A DNA stretch of 14,558 nucleotides from JBEKYH01 sp049511115. GTDB lineage: Bacteria > Planctomycetota > Phycisphaerae > Tepidisphaerales > Tepidisphaeraceae. The notes under the pieces were generated by a model that ran no database searches, had not been told where the DNA came from, and saw nothing but the letters and a program-made list of their open reading frames with translations. Location of the stretch: contig JBEKYH010000066.1 in assembly GCA_049511115.1 (NCBI GenBank), positions 1 through 14,558 of the forward strand. The letters run 5' to 3'. Each line of letters starts with the position of its first letter. Positions within the stretch are counted from its first letter, which is position 1. Shown one piece after another: positions 1 to 7,233 of this stretch. Made by a program: the position numbers and the translations under genes.

Positions 1-1388
1 GAAGCAGCCAGAATCTTTTCGCATTTCTTCGCCGGAAAACGGCTGACAAGGTTGCGTTTGAATTTCTCGATCAGCAGCGGCATTCCTTCGCTCCGTCGGC
101 GGCGGTGGCCGATGGGGTATTCGATGACAACCTCGTCTAGGCGGCGGCCGTCGTTGAGTTCGATGGTCAGGCCGTCGGCGATGGAGCGTTTTTCGGGGTC
201 GTGATAGTCGCGCGAGAACTGCTCGTCTTCAACGCAGACCATCTTGGCGCGCAGGGCGTCTATGCGCGGATCGGCGGCGATGCGGTTTTCGTAGTCGCGC
301 GCGGTCAGGCGGCCGTGCAGCAGCGGCACGGCGACCATGTATTGAATGCAGTGGTCGCGGTCGGCCGGATTATGGAGCGGGCCGGACTTGTTGATGATCC
401 GCATGGCTGCTTCGTGCGTGCGAATAGTGACGCGGGCGATGTCGGCGGCAGTCGCGCCGATTTTCTTCAGCTCGTCATGCAGGATCATGGCGGCTTCGAC
501 GGCGGTCTGGGCGTGGAACTCGGCCGGGTAGGAAATCTTGAACAGCACGTTTTCCATCACGTAGGTGCCGTAGGGACGCTGGAATTGGAAGGGCTTTCCG
601 CCAAAGAGGACATCGTAGAAACCCCAGGTTTTGGCGGTGAGGGCCGATGGGTAGCCCATCTCGCCGGTCTGGGCGATGAGGGCGAGGCGCACGGCGCGGC
701 TGGTCGCGTCGCCGGCGGCCCAGCTCTTGCGGCTGCCGGTGTTGGGGGCGTGGCGGTAGGTTCGCAGGGCCTGGCCGTCCACGAAGGCGTTGGAAATCGC
801 GTTGATCAGCTTGTCGCGATGGAGGCCAAGGAGTTTGCCCACCACGGCGGTCGAGGCGACCTTGACCAGGATGACGTGATCCAAGCCGACTTTGTTGAAG
901 GAATTCTCCAGCGCCAGGCAGCCTTGGATTTCGTGTGCCTGGATCATCGCCGTCAGCACATCTTTCATCCGCAGCGGCTTTTTGCCTGTGGAGATCGCGC
1001 GGCGCGAGAGCCAATCGGCGACGGCGAGGATGCCGCCGAGATTATCCGAGGGGTGGCCCCAATCCGCGGCTAAAAAAGTGTCGTTGAAATCGAGCCAGCG
1101 GATCATGGCTCCGATGTTGAACGCGGCCTGGACGGGGTCGAGGACGAACGAGGTGCCGGGGACGCGAGCGCCGTTCGTCGAGGTGACGCCGGGGACGATC
1201 GGGCCGAGAAGTTTGGTGCAGGCGGGATATTGCAGGGCCTCAAGCCCGCAGCCCAGCGCGTCGAGCAGGCAATGCCGCGCGGTTTCGTAGGCGAGGGGGC
1301 TTTTGACGCGGTAATGCAGGACGTAATCGGCGATGTCCGCCAATACCTGGTCGGGTTGGGGGCGCGAGTTGGAGGTGGCGGTGCTCAT
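1..1388 (-). CDS. prpD: 2-methylcitrate dehydratase PrpD (C-terminus cut by window edge)
   Basis: Dehydrates 2-methylcitrate to 2-methylaconitate in the cytosolic 2-methylcitrate cycle, which disposes of propionyl-CoA. The frame reads from ATG at 1388 to the left edge without a stop, about 462 codons; PrpD is usually about 480 residues, so only some 20 are missing. Recognisable PrpD stretches are CLLDALGCGLEALQYPAC (residues 40-57), LLGPIVPG (60-67), RWLDFND (97-103), WGHPSDNLGGILA (110-122) and, close to the edge, EYPIGHRRRR. These are specific to PrpD proper rather than to the wider MmgE/PrpD family. The start lies 4 bases after the prpC stop, so the gene is the last visible member of the leftward operon. 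PrpD yields 2-methylaconitate, which still needs an aconitase to become 2-methylisocitrate; none is seen here. I read this frame directly from the complementary strand. Identity is very secure; the true end lies outside the window. Confidence 0.95.
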   Translation of the reverse strand, partial: MSTATSNSRPQPDQVLADIADYVLHYRVKSPLAYETARHCLLDALGCGLEALQYPACTKLLGPIVPGVTSTNGARVPGTSFVLDPVQAAFNIGAMIRWLDFNDTFLAADWGHPSDNLGGILAVADWLSRRAISTGKKPLRMKDVLTAMIQAHEIQGCLALENSFNKVGLDHVILVKVASTAVVGKLLGLHRDKLINAISNAFVDGQALRTYRHAPNTGSRKSWAAGDATSRAVRLALIAQTGEMGYPSALTAKTWGFYDVLFGGKPFQFQRPYGTYVMENVLFKISYPAEFHAQTAVEAAMILHDELKKIGATAADIARVTIRTHEAAMRIINKSGPLHNPADRDHCIQYMVAVPLLHGRLTARDYENRIAADPRIDALRAKMVCVEDEQFSRDYHDPEKRSIADGLTIELNDGRRLDEVVIEYPIGHRRRRSEGMPLLIEKFKRNLVSRFPAKKCEKILAA

Positions 1389-1392
1389 CAGG

Positions 1393-2547
1393 TCAGGTTC
1401 GCTTCTCGATCGGCACAAACTCGGCGTGTTGCGGGCCGGTGTAAATGGCGCTGGGGCGGATGATTTTGTTGTCCATGCGCTGTTCGATCACGTGCGCCGT
1501 CCAGCCGCTGGTGCGGGCGAGGGCGAAGAGGGGGGTGAACATCGGCGTCGGCACGCCGAGATCGTGAAACGCGACGGCCGAGAACCAGTCGAGGTTGGGG
1601 AACATTTTCTTCGTCTGGGACATGACCGATTCGATCCGCTCGGCGATGTGGAAGAGAGTGTCGTCCCCTTCCTCGCGGGCCAATTGGCGAGCGACTTCCT
1701 TGATGATCTTGTTGCGCGGATCGACCAAGGTGTAAACGGGGTGGCCGAAGCCGATGATAATCTGCTTTTCCTCCACGCGGCGGCGGATGTCGGCCTCGGC
1801 CTCGTCGGGCGTGCGATAGCGGCTTTGGATTTCAAAGGCGACTTCGTTAGCGCCCCCGTGTTTGGGGCCGCGCAAAGCGCCAATGGCGCCGGTGATCGCC
1901 GAATAGAGATCAGAGCCGGTGCCCGCGATGACGCGCGCGGTGAACGTGGAGGCGTTAAATTCATGTTCGGCGTAGAGAATCAGCGCACAATGCATCGCCT
2001 TGACCCACGATTTGGGCGGGGGCTTTTGGTGGAGGAGGTGCAGAAAATGGCCGCCGATGGAGTCGTCGTCGCTGGACAATTCAATGCGCCGGCCGGTTTG
2101 CGCGAAATGATGCCAGTAGACGAGCATGGAGCCGAGGCAGGCGAGCAGTCGGTCGCCGACTTCGCGGGCCGAGGCGGGATTGTGATCGCCGGCCTCGCGC
2201 ATCATGGCGCCCAGCGCGGACACGCCGGTGCGCAGGACGTCCATCGGATTGGCTAGTGGGCCGAGCAGTTCGAGCGTCGAGCGCACGTTGGGCGGCAGAT
2301 CGCGCAGGGCGATGAGCTTTTGTTTGTACGCCACTAGTTCCGACATTGTGGGGAGCTTGCCGTGAACGAGGAGGTGGGCGACCTCCTCAAACTCGCAGTG
2401 GGCGGCGAGCACCTCGACGGGGTAGCCGCGGTAGCTCAGGTCGTGGCCGCTTTGGCCGACAGTGCATAGCGCGGTGCTGCCGGCGGGGACGCCCGACAGG
2501 GCGACGGATTTTTTGGCCTTGAATGTTTCCGCGTGTGGTTCGCTCAC
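1393..2547 (-). CDS. prpC: 2-methylcitrate synthase PrpC
   Basis: Condenses propionyl-CoA with oxaloacetate to 2-methylcitrate, the entry step of the 2-methylcitrate cycle. The 384-residue protein has the normal length of the short citrate-synthase type. Catalytic residues by family analogy are His230 in PKHGGANE, His269 in GFGHPVY and Asp320 in NLDWFSA; a further His195 lies in LYAEHEFNAST. The C-terminal stretch TSGWTAHVIEQR is typical of methylcitrate and short citrate synthases. Its start is GTG at 2547, whose last bases overlap the prpB stop (GTGA, 4 bases), implying translational coupling. PrpC-type enzymes often retain some citrate synthase activity, so sequence alone does not exclude acetyl-CoA use. 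The neighbours prpB and prpD make the methylcitrate role by far the best reading. In this operon its propionyl-CoA would come from the mmsA product. Confidence 0.94.
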   Translation of the reverse strand: MSEPHAETFKAKKSVALSGVPAGSTALCTVGQSGHDLSYRGYPVEVLAAHCEFEEVAHLLVHGKLPTMSELVAYKQKLIALRDLPPNVRSTLELLGPLANPMDVLRTGVSALGAMMREAGDHNPASAREVGDRLLACLGSMLVYWHHFAQTGRRIELSSDDDSIGGHFLHLLHQKPPPKSWVKAMHCALILYAEHEFNASTFTARVIAGTGSDLYSAITGAIGALRGPKHGGANEVAFEIQSRYRTPDEAEADIRRRVEEKQIIIGFGHPVYTLVDPRNKIIKEVARQLAREEGDDTLFHIAERIESVMSQTKKMFPNLDWFSAVAFHDLGVPTPMFTPLFALARTSGWTAHVIEQRMDNKIIRPSAIYTGPQHAEFVPIEKRT

Positions 2548-3431
2548 TTGGATTTCCCAAAGAGTTCATCGATCTTTCGCTCGTAATCAAAATACTTGAT
2601 CGTTTCATACAATTCACTGCGCGTCTGCATGGTCTCCAGCACATTTTTCTGCGTGCCGTCGCGGCGGATGGTCTCGTAGACGTTCAGCGCGGCCTTGTTC
2701 ATGGCGCGAAAAGCCGACAGCGGATAAAGCACCAAGGAGACTCCCGCGCCGCACAGGTCGGCGGTCGTAAAGAGGGGCGTCTGGCCGAACTCGGTGATGT
2801 TTGCCAGCAGGGGGATGTTGGTAGCCTTTGAGAACTGGCGGTACATGGATAGTTCCGTCAATGCTTCGGGAAAGAGCATGTCAGCGCCGGCTTGAACGTA
2901 GCCTTGCGCTCGCTCCAGGGCGGCGGGCAAGCCTTCAACGGCCAGCGCGTCTGTGCGGGCCATGATGACGAAATCGGGATCGCTCCGGGCGTCGACGGCG
3001 GCTTTGATGCGGTCGCACATTTCCTGCGTGGTGACGATTTCCTTACCGGGGCGGTGCCCGCAGCGCTTGGCGGAAACCTGGTCTTCAATGTGGCAACCGG
3101 CCGCGCCGGCTTTAATGAGCGACTTAATCGTCCGGGCGATGTTGAACGCGGTCGGGCCGAATCCGGTATCGGCATCAACGAGCAGGGGAAGATCGCACAC
3201 GCCGGTGATGCGGCGAACGTCGGTGAGAACGTCTTCGAGCTCGGTGATGCCTAAATCGGGAATGCCGAGCGATCCCGCGGCGACGCCGCCGCCGGAAAGA
3301 TAAATCGCGGAAAAGCCGGCCTGTCTGGCTAACAAGGCGCATTGGGCGTTGAGAGCGCCGACGATTTGCAACGGCTGCTCGCGCAGCACTGCAGCACGCA
3401 AAAGAGAGCCAGGCGAGGGAAAGGGCGTCAT
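2544..3431 (-). CDS. prpB: 2-methylisocitrate lyase PrpB
   Basis: Cleaves 2-methylisocitrate to pyruvate and succinate, the last step of the 2-methylcitrate cycle. The 295-residue protein is the normal PrpB length (isocitrate lyase/PEP mutase superfamily, TIM barrel). The family signature KRCGH is at 122-126 with catalytic Cys124, the Mg-binding pair sits in LLVDADTGFG (Asp86 and Asp88), and HIEDQVSAKRCGHRPGKE covers the substrate loop. The N-terminal SGGGVAAGSLGIPDLG region also matches the methylisocitrate lyase branch rather than isocitrate lyase. ATG at 3431 overlaps the mmsA stop by 4 bases (ATGA) and no strong Shine-Dalgarno motif precedes it, so translation is probably coupled to mmsA. 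Oxaloacetate decarboxylases and phosphonopyruvate hydrolases are relatives, but KRCGH and the prpC-prpD context settle the call. Confidence 0.95.
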   Translation of the reverse strand: MTPFPSPGSLLRAAVLREQPLQIVGALNAQCALLARQAGFSAIYLSGGGVAAGSLGIPDLGITELEDVLTDVRRITGVCDLPLLVDADTGFGPTAFNIARTIKSLIKAGAAGCHIEDQVSAKRCGHRPGKEIVTTQEMCDRIKAAVDARSDPDFVIMARTDALAVEGLPAALERAQGYVQAGADMLFPEALTELSMYRQFSKATNIPLLANITEFGQTPLFTTADLCGAGVSLVLYPLSAFRAMNKAALNVYETIRRDGTQKNVLETMQTRSELYETIKYFDYERKIDELFGKSK

Positions 3432-4954
3432 TGTTTCTGTTGCCGCCAGACGGGGTCGTGATGCGAATCGTCCGCCGACGCGAACCAGCGCGTCATCACG
3501 GTCTTTTGGCGGGTGTAAAAATGGACCGACTCCACCCCCTGGATGTGCAGGTCGCCGAAGAAAGATTTATTCCATCCGGTGAAGGGGAACCAGGCCATCG
3601 GTGCGGGGACGCCGATGTTGATGCCGATCATGCCGGCGTTGAAGCGCATCTTGAATTCGCGGGCGACGAAGCCGCTGTTGGTGAAGATGCTGGCGCCGTT
3701 GCCGTAGGGACAGTCGCGGGCCACGGCGATGGCTTCGCTCACATCGTTCACGCGCAGGACAGACAGAACAGGCCCGAAGATCTCCTCGTTGGCCAGACGC
3801 ATCGGTTTGGCAACGCGATCGACGACGCTGGGGCCGATGAAGAAGCCGTCGCCGCGCGCGGCGGTTACCGCGCGCCCGTCCAGCGCCACCGTCGCCCCTT
3901 CGCCGGCCGCAATGTCGAGATAGCCGGCCACGCGCTGCTGATGCTGGCGCGTGATGAGCGGGCCCATATCGACGGCCTCGCCGGAATCGGTCGGCCCGGT
4001 TTTCATTTTTTCGGCGGATTTTACCAGGCGATCGACCAGCGGCTGGGCGATGGCGCCGACGGGAACGGCGACGGAGCCGGCCATGCAGCGCTCGCCGGCG
4101 CAGCCGAACGCGGAGGCCCCAATCGCGGCGGCGGCTTGGTCGAGATCGGCGTCGGGGGCGACGATCAGATGATTCTTGGCTCCGCCGGCGCTCTGGACGC
4201 GCTTGCCATGTTTGGCGGCCGTTTCGTAAACGTATTGTGCGATTGAAGTAGAGCCGACGAAGCTGATGGCGGCAACCTGCGGGTGCGTCAGGAGCGCATC
4301 CACGCAGGGCTTGTCGCCGTGGACGATGCTGAAGACGCCGGGGGGCAGGCCGGCTTCGATTAAAAGCTCGCCGAGCAGATTGGCGCTTTGCGGCACGCGC
4401 TCGGATGGCTTAAGGACAAATGTGTTGCCGCAGACGAGGGCAATGGGAAACATCCAGAGCGGGACCATCACCGGAAAATTAAACGGCGTGATGCCGACGC
4501 AGACGCCGACGGGGTGTCGCGTGGTTTCGCTATCCACATTGCGGGCGATGTTGGGCAGCGCGGCGCCCATGATGAGGCTGGGAATCCCGCAGGCGAATTC
4601 GAGGACCTCGATGCCGCGTTGCACCGAGGCCCGCGCTTCGGCCAGCGTCTTGCCGTGCTCGCGCGTGAGGCATTTGGCCAGGTCTTCAAAGCGCTCCAGG
4701 CAAATCTGGCGAAACTTGAAGATGACGCGGGCGCGCTCGACCACGGGGATTTCGGCCCAACCCTCCAGCGCGGCGGCGGCGGCGCGCACGACGCGATCGA
4801 CTTCCTGGGCATCACACAGCGGAACCTGCGCGATCCGCGTTCCGCGCGAGGGATTGAATACGTCGCCCCAGCGCTGGGCGGTGCTCTGGACCCATTGGCC
4901 GCCGCAGAGGATGGGAAGTTTTTGCACCGTTTCAGTGAATGTCGCAGTTGACAT
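3428..4954 (-). CDS. mmsA: CoA-acylating methylmalonate-semialdehyde dehydrogenase
   Basis: Oxidatively decarboxylates methylmalonate semialdehyde to propionyl-CoA, and malonate semialdehyde to acetyl-CoA, using NAD and CoA. The aldehyde dehydrogenase fold shows the oxyanion Asn in ITPFNFP (about 159), Lys182 in FVLKPSE, catalytic Cys290 in CAGERCMAG, and AGGAKNH (256-262) where hydrolytic aldehyde dehydrogenases carry their general-base glutamate. Lack of that Glu is the hallmark of the CoA-acylating MMSDH subfamily. The C-terminal FYTRQKTVMTRW also fits MMSDH. I chose ATG at 4954 (508 residues) because GAGG lies 6 bases upstream; a TTG at 4966 would add four residues. It ends in a 4-base overlap with prpB. 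IolA and MmsA are the same family and sequence cannot separate valine or inositol use, but the upstream transaminase and downstream prp genes point to pyrimidine-derived semialdehydes. Confidence 0.93.
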   Translation of the reverse strand: MSTATFTETVQKLPILCGGQWVQSTAQRWGDVFNPSRGTRIAQVPLCDAQEVDRVVRAAAAALEGWAEIPVVERARVIFKFRQICLERFEDLAKCLTREHGKTLAEARASVQRGIEVLEFACGIPSLIMGAALPNIARNVDSETTRHPVGVCVGITPFNFPVMVPLWMFPIALVCGNTFVLKPSERVPQSANLLGELLIEAGLPPGVFSIVHGDKPCVDALLTHPQVAAISFVGSTSIAQYVYETAAKHGKRVQSAGGAKNHLIVAPDADLDQAAAAIGASAFGCAGERCMAGSVAVPVGAIAQPLVDRLVKSAEKMKTGPTDSGEAVDMGPLITRQHQQRVAGYLDIAAGEGATVALDGRAVTAARGDGFFIGPSVVDRVAKPMRLANEEIFGPVLSVLRVNDVSEAIAVARDCPYGNGASIFTNSGFVAREFKMRFNAGMIGINIGVPAPMAWFPFTGWNKSFFGDLHIQGVESVHFYTRQKTVMTRWFASADDSHHDPVWRQQKQ

Positions 4955-4960
4955 ATTGAG

Positions 4961-4964
4961 CCTC
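4961..4964 (-). promoter_or_regulatory. Shine-Dalgarno GAGG deciding the mmsA start
   Basis: GAGG on the minus strand sits 6 bases before ATG at 4954 and overlaps the TGA stop of the transaminase gene (TGAGG). It supports the ATG over the in-frame TTG at 4966 and suggests coupled translation. Confidence 0.65.
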
Positions 4965-6354
4965 AAACCACCTGGGCGGCCAGGGGCAGGACTTCATCCA
5001 GGCAATCCGCCATGAAATCGGCGTCGTCGATGCTCAGGCACATGGGCGGCTTGAGGCGAAGCACGTTACCGTAAAGGCCGCCCTTGCCGATGAGCAGGCC
5101 GCGCTCGCGGGAAAGCTCCAGCACCGCGGCGGTTTGTTTGGTGGCGGGGATTTTGGTCTTCCGGTCGGTGACCAGTTCGACGCCAAGCAGCAGGCCCATG
5201 CCGCGCACGTCGCCGATGAGGCCATGCTTTTGCTGGAGTTCGAGTAGGCGATCCTTGAGATGAGCGCCGACTTTCAGCGCGTTGGCCTGGATTCCCTCGG
5301 AGTCGATCACCTCCAGGGTGGCCAAGCCCTGGGTCATGCAAATCGGATTGCCCCCAAACGTGTTGAACTGCACGCGATTGGCCAGCGTCGCCGAGATTTC
5401 CGGGCGCGTGACGAACGCACCGAGGGGAGCGCCGTTGCCGATTCCCTTGGCCATGGTGACGGCGTCGGGGATGACGTCCCAGTTTTCAAAGGCCCAGAAT
5501 TTCGTGCCGGTGCGGCCGAATCCGCCCTGCACTTCGTCGGCCACGCAGATCCCGCCGTGCTTGCGGACGATGTCGTAGACGATCTTGAAATACTCCTTGG
5601 GCGGTGTCACCGCGCCGCCGACGCCCTGAATGCACTCGCCAATGAACATGGCCACTTCGCCGCAGGTTTCGTATTCGATCAAATCTTTTACGTCGTGCGC
5701 GCACTTCAAATCGCAGGACGGATAAGTCAGGCCATACGGGCAGCGGTAGCAGTAGCCCGGCGTGGCGTTTTTGACGGTAAAGCCGCTGGTGGATTTGAAC
5801 TTCCAGTTGCTGTGCGCGGTGAGATTCATGGTCGCGCCGGTGCCGCCGTGGTAGGCGTTGCGCAGGGATACAATATCGACGTTCTTGGTAAATTCGCGCG
5901 CGGCCAGCATGGCCAGTTCATTGGCCTCCGAGCCGCTGTTGGTGAAAGACCAATTCGACAGGTTCGACCCGGCCGGCATGTGGTCGGTGAGTTTTTTGGC
6001 GAATTGGCCGATGGTCGGGTGCAGGTAAATCGTCGTGACGTGCTGCAGCGTGCCAAGCTGTTTCTGGACGGCCTGCACGACTTTGGGGTGGCAGTGGCCG
6101 ACCGAGACGGTGACGATGCCGGCGAAGCCGTCCAGATATCGCCTCCCGGTTTCGTCCCAGAGGTACTGCATGTGGCCTTCGACGACCATCAGAGGGTCTT
6201 TGTAATAGCGGATCAGGCCCGGCGAGAGATACTGCTTGCGCAGCGCGATGGTCTCGGCCTTGGACGGGCCGTCATAGGGCTGGGGAACGTGCGTGCAGAC
6301 CGGCAGCGAGAGTCGTCGGGGAGCGGGTTGCACGGCGGTGGATGCAGGCGGCAT
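4963..6354 (-). CDS. Class III aminotransferase, probable beta-alanine / 3-aminoisobutyrate transaminase
   Basis: PLP enzyme expected to convert beta-alanine and 3-aminoisobutyrate to malonate and methylmalonate semialdehyde, probably with pyruvate or glyoxylate as amino acceptor. The 463-residue protein resembles the AGXT2 / plant PYD4 branch: GSEANE at 141-146, HGGTGATMN about 169-177, the PLP-phenol Asp273 in VADEVQGGFGRTG, the Schiff-base lysine Lys303 in TMAKGIGNGAPLGA, and QFNTFGGNP about 329-337. An unusual four-cysteine block, Cys202-x2-Cys205-x8-Cys214-x3-Cys218, could bind metal. The gene starts at ATG 6354 behind GAGGAA, 7 bases after the upstream stop, and is followed by mmsA, whose substrate it would make. 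The class is certain; the exact amino donor is inferred from context, and other omega-amino acid transaminase activities are possible. Confidence 0.87.
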   Translation of the reverse strand: MPPASTAVQPAPRRLSLPVCTHVPQPYDGPSKAETIALRKQYLSPGLIRYYKDPLMVVEGHMQYLWDETGRRYLDGFAGIVTVSVGHCHPKVVQAVQKQLGTLQHVTTIYLHPTIGQFAKKLTDHMPAGSNLSNWSFTNSGSEANELAMLAAREFTKNVDIVSLRNAYHGGTGATMNLTAHSNWKFKSTSGFTVKNATPGYCYRCPYGLTYPSCDLKCAHDVKDLIEYETCGEVAMFIGECIQGVGGAVTPPKEYFKIVYDIVRKHGGICVADEVQGGFGRTGTKFWAFENWDVIPDAVTMAKGIGNGAPLGAFVTRPEISATLANRVQFNTFGGNPICMTQGLATLEVIDSEGIQANALKVGAHLKDRLLELQQKHGLIGDVRGMGLLLGVELVTDRKTKIPATKQTAAVLELSRERGLLIGKGGLYGNVLRLKPPMCLSIDDADFMADCLDEVLPLAAQVV

Positions 6355-6357
6355 AGG

Positions 6358-6363
6358 TTCCTC
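6358..6363 (-). promoter_or_regulatory. Shine-Dalgarno GAGGAA before the transaminase gene
   Basis: GAGGAA ends 3 bases before ATG 6354 and overlaps the TGA of the upstream amidohydrolase gene, giving the same TGAGG arrangement as at the mmsA junction. Confidence 0.55.
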
Positions 6364-7231
6364 ACGGTGCGGTGATGGATTGATACGTTTCGGGACGACG
6401 GTCGCGATAAAATTGCCAGACGTTACGCACCTGGCGGATCATATCCAGGTCGAGATCGGCGACCACCAGCGCGTCGGTGCTGCGGGGCGCCTGGGCGATG
6501 ATCTGTCCGCGCGGATCGGCGAAATAGGAGCTTCCGTAAAACTCGCCGATGCGCCACGGCTCTTCCCAGCCGGGGCGATTGATGGCGCCGACGTAATAAA
6601 TGTTATTCGCCGCCGCGGCGGGCTGCTCGAGTTTCCACAGGTATTCCGAAAGTCCGGCCACGGTCGCCGAGGGATTAAATACAATCTCCGCGCCGGCCAG
6701 GCCCAGCTCGCGCCAGCCTTCGGGGAAGTGACGGTCGTAGCAGGTGTAGACGCCGACCTTGCCGATGCGCGTGTTGAAGACGGGGTAGCCGAGATTGCCG
6801 GGGCGGAAATAAAATTTCTCCCAGAATCCCGGATCGCAATGCGGGATGTGGATTTTGCGGAATTTGCCCAGATATGTGCCGTCGGCGTCGATGACGGCGG
6901 TGGTGTTGTAATAGACGCCGGTGAGGTCCTCCTCGTAAATGGGCAGGACGATCACCATCTGGTGCTTTTTGGCAACCTCACAGAAGAGCTGCGTCGTCGG
7001 ACCGTCGGGGATTTTCTCGACGAGATCGTACCACTTGGTTTTTTGTTCGGCGCAGAAATACGGGCCGTAGAAAAGTTCCTGATAACAGAGAACCTGCACG
7101 CCATTGGCGGCGGCGTCCCCGGTGAGCTTCACATGCTTGGCGATCATCGCCTCCTTGATCTTCGCGGTCGGCGACGTGGCCGGCTCGCAGAGTGTCGCCT
7201 GAATCAATCCCGCTTTGACCATCCTCGCCAT
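6362..7231 (-). CDS. Beta-ureidopropionase (N-carbamoyl-beta-alanine amidohydrolase), nitrilase superfamily
   Basis: Hydrolyses N-carbamoyl-beta-alanine and N-carbamoyl-3-aminoisobutyrate to the beta-amino acid, CO2 and ammonia: the third step of reductive pyrimidine degradation. The 289-residue nitrilase-fold protein carries the Glu-Lys-Cys triad as Glu52 in CYQELFYGPYFC, Lys126 in LGKFRKIHIP and Cys164 in YTCYDRHFPEGWR. The stretches HIPHCDPGFWEKFYF and EIVFNPSAT are characteristic of the UPB1-like branch. It lacks the N-terminal extension of eukaryotic enzymes, as bacterial members usually do. ATG at 7231 is chosen because AAGG lies 7 bases upstream and the preA stop is only 2 bases away; an in-frame extension to 7381 would run back inside preA. 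N-carbamoylputrescine amidase is the nearest alternative, but the flanking hydA-preA and transaminase genes favour ureidopropionase. Confidence 0.92.
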   Translation of the reverse strand: MARMVKAGLIQATLCEPATSPTAKIKEAMIAKHVKLTGDAAANGVQVLCYQELFYGPYFCAEQKTKWYDLVEKIPDGPTTQLFCEVAKKHQMVIVLPIYEEDLTGVYYNTTAVIDADGTYLGKFRKIHIPHCDPGFWEKFYFRPGNLGYPVFNTRIGKVGVYTCYDRHFPEGWRELGLAGAEIVFNPSATVAGLSEYLWKLEQPAAAANNIYYVGAINRPGWEEPWRIGEFYGSSYFADPRGQIIAQAPRSTDALVVADLDLDMIRQVRNVWQFYRDRRPETYQSITAP

Positions 7232-7233
7232 GC

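Noticed and set aside
475..1014. A 179-codon minus-strand open frame in the prpD region
   Set aside because: It is out of frame with prpD; the true prpD frame is open from 1388 to the window edge and reads as a highly conserved PrpD.
1333..2256. A 307-codon plus-strand open frame opposite prpC
   Set aside because: Antisense shadow; the opposite frame has the complete set of citrate-synthase catalytic residues.
5260..6375. A 371-codon plus-strand open frame opposite the transaminase gene
   Set aside because: Antisense shadow of a gene with intact PLP-enzyme motifs.
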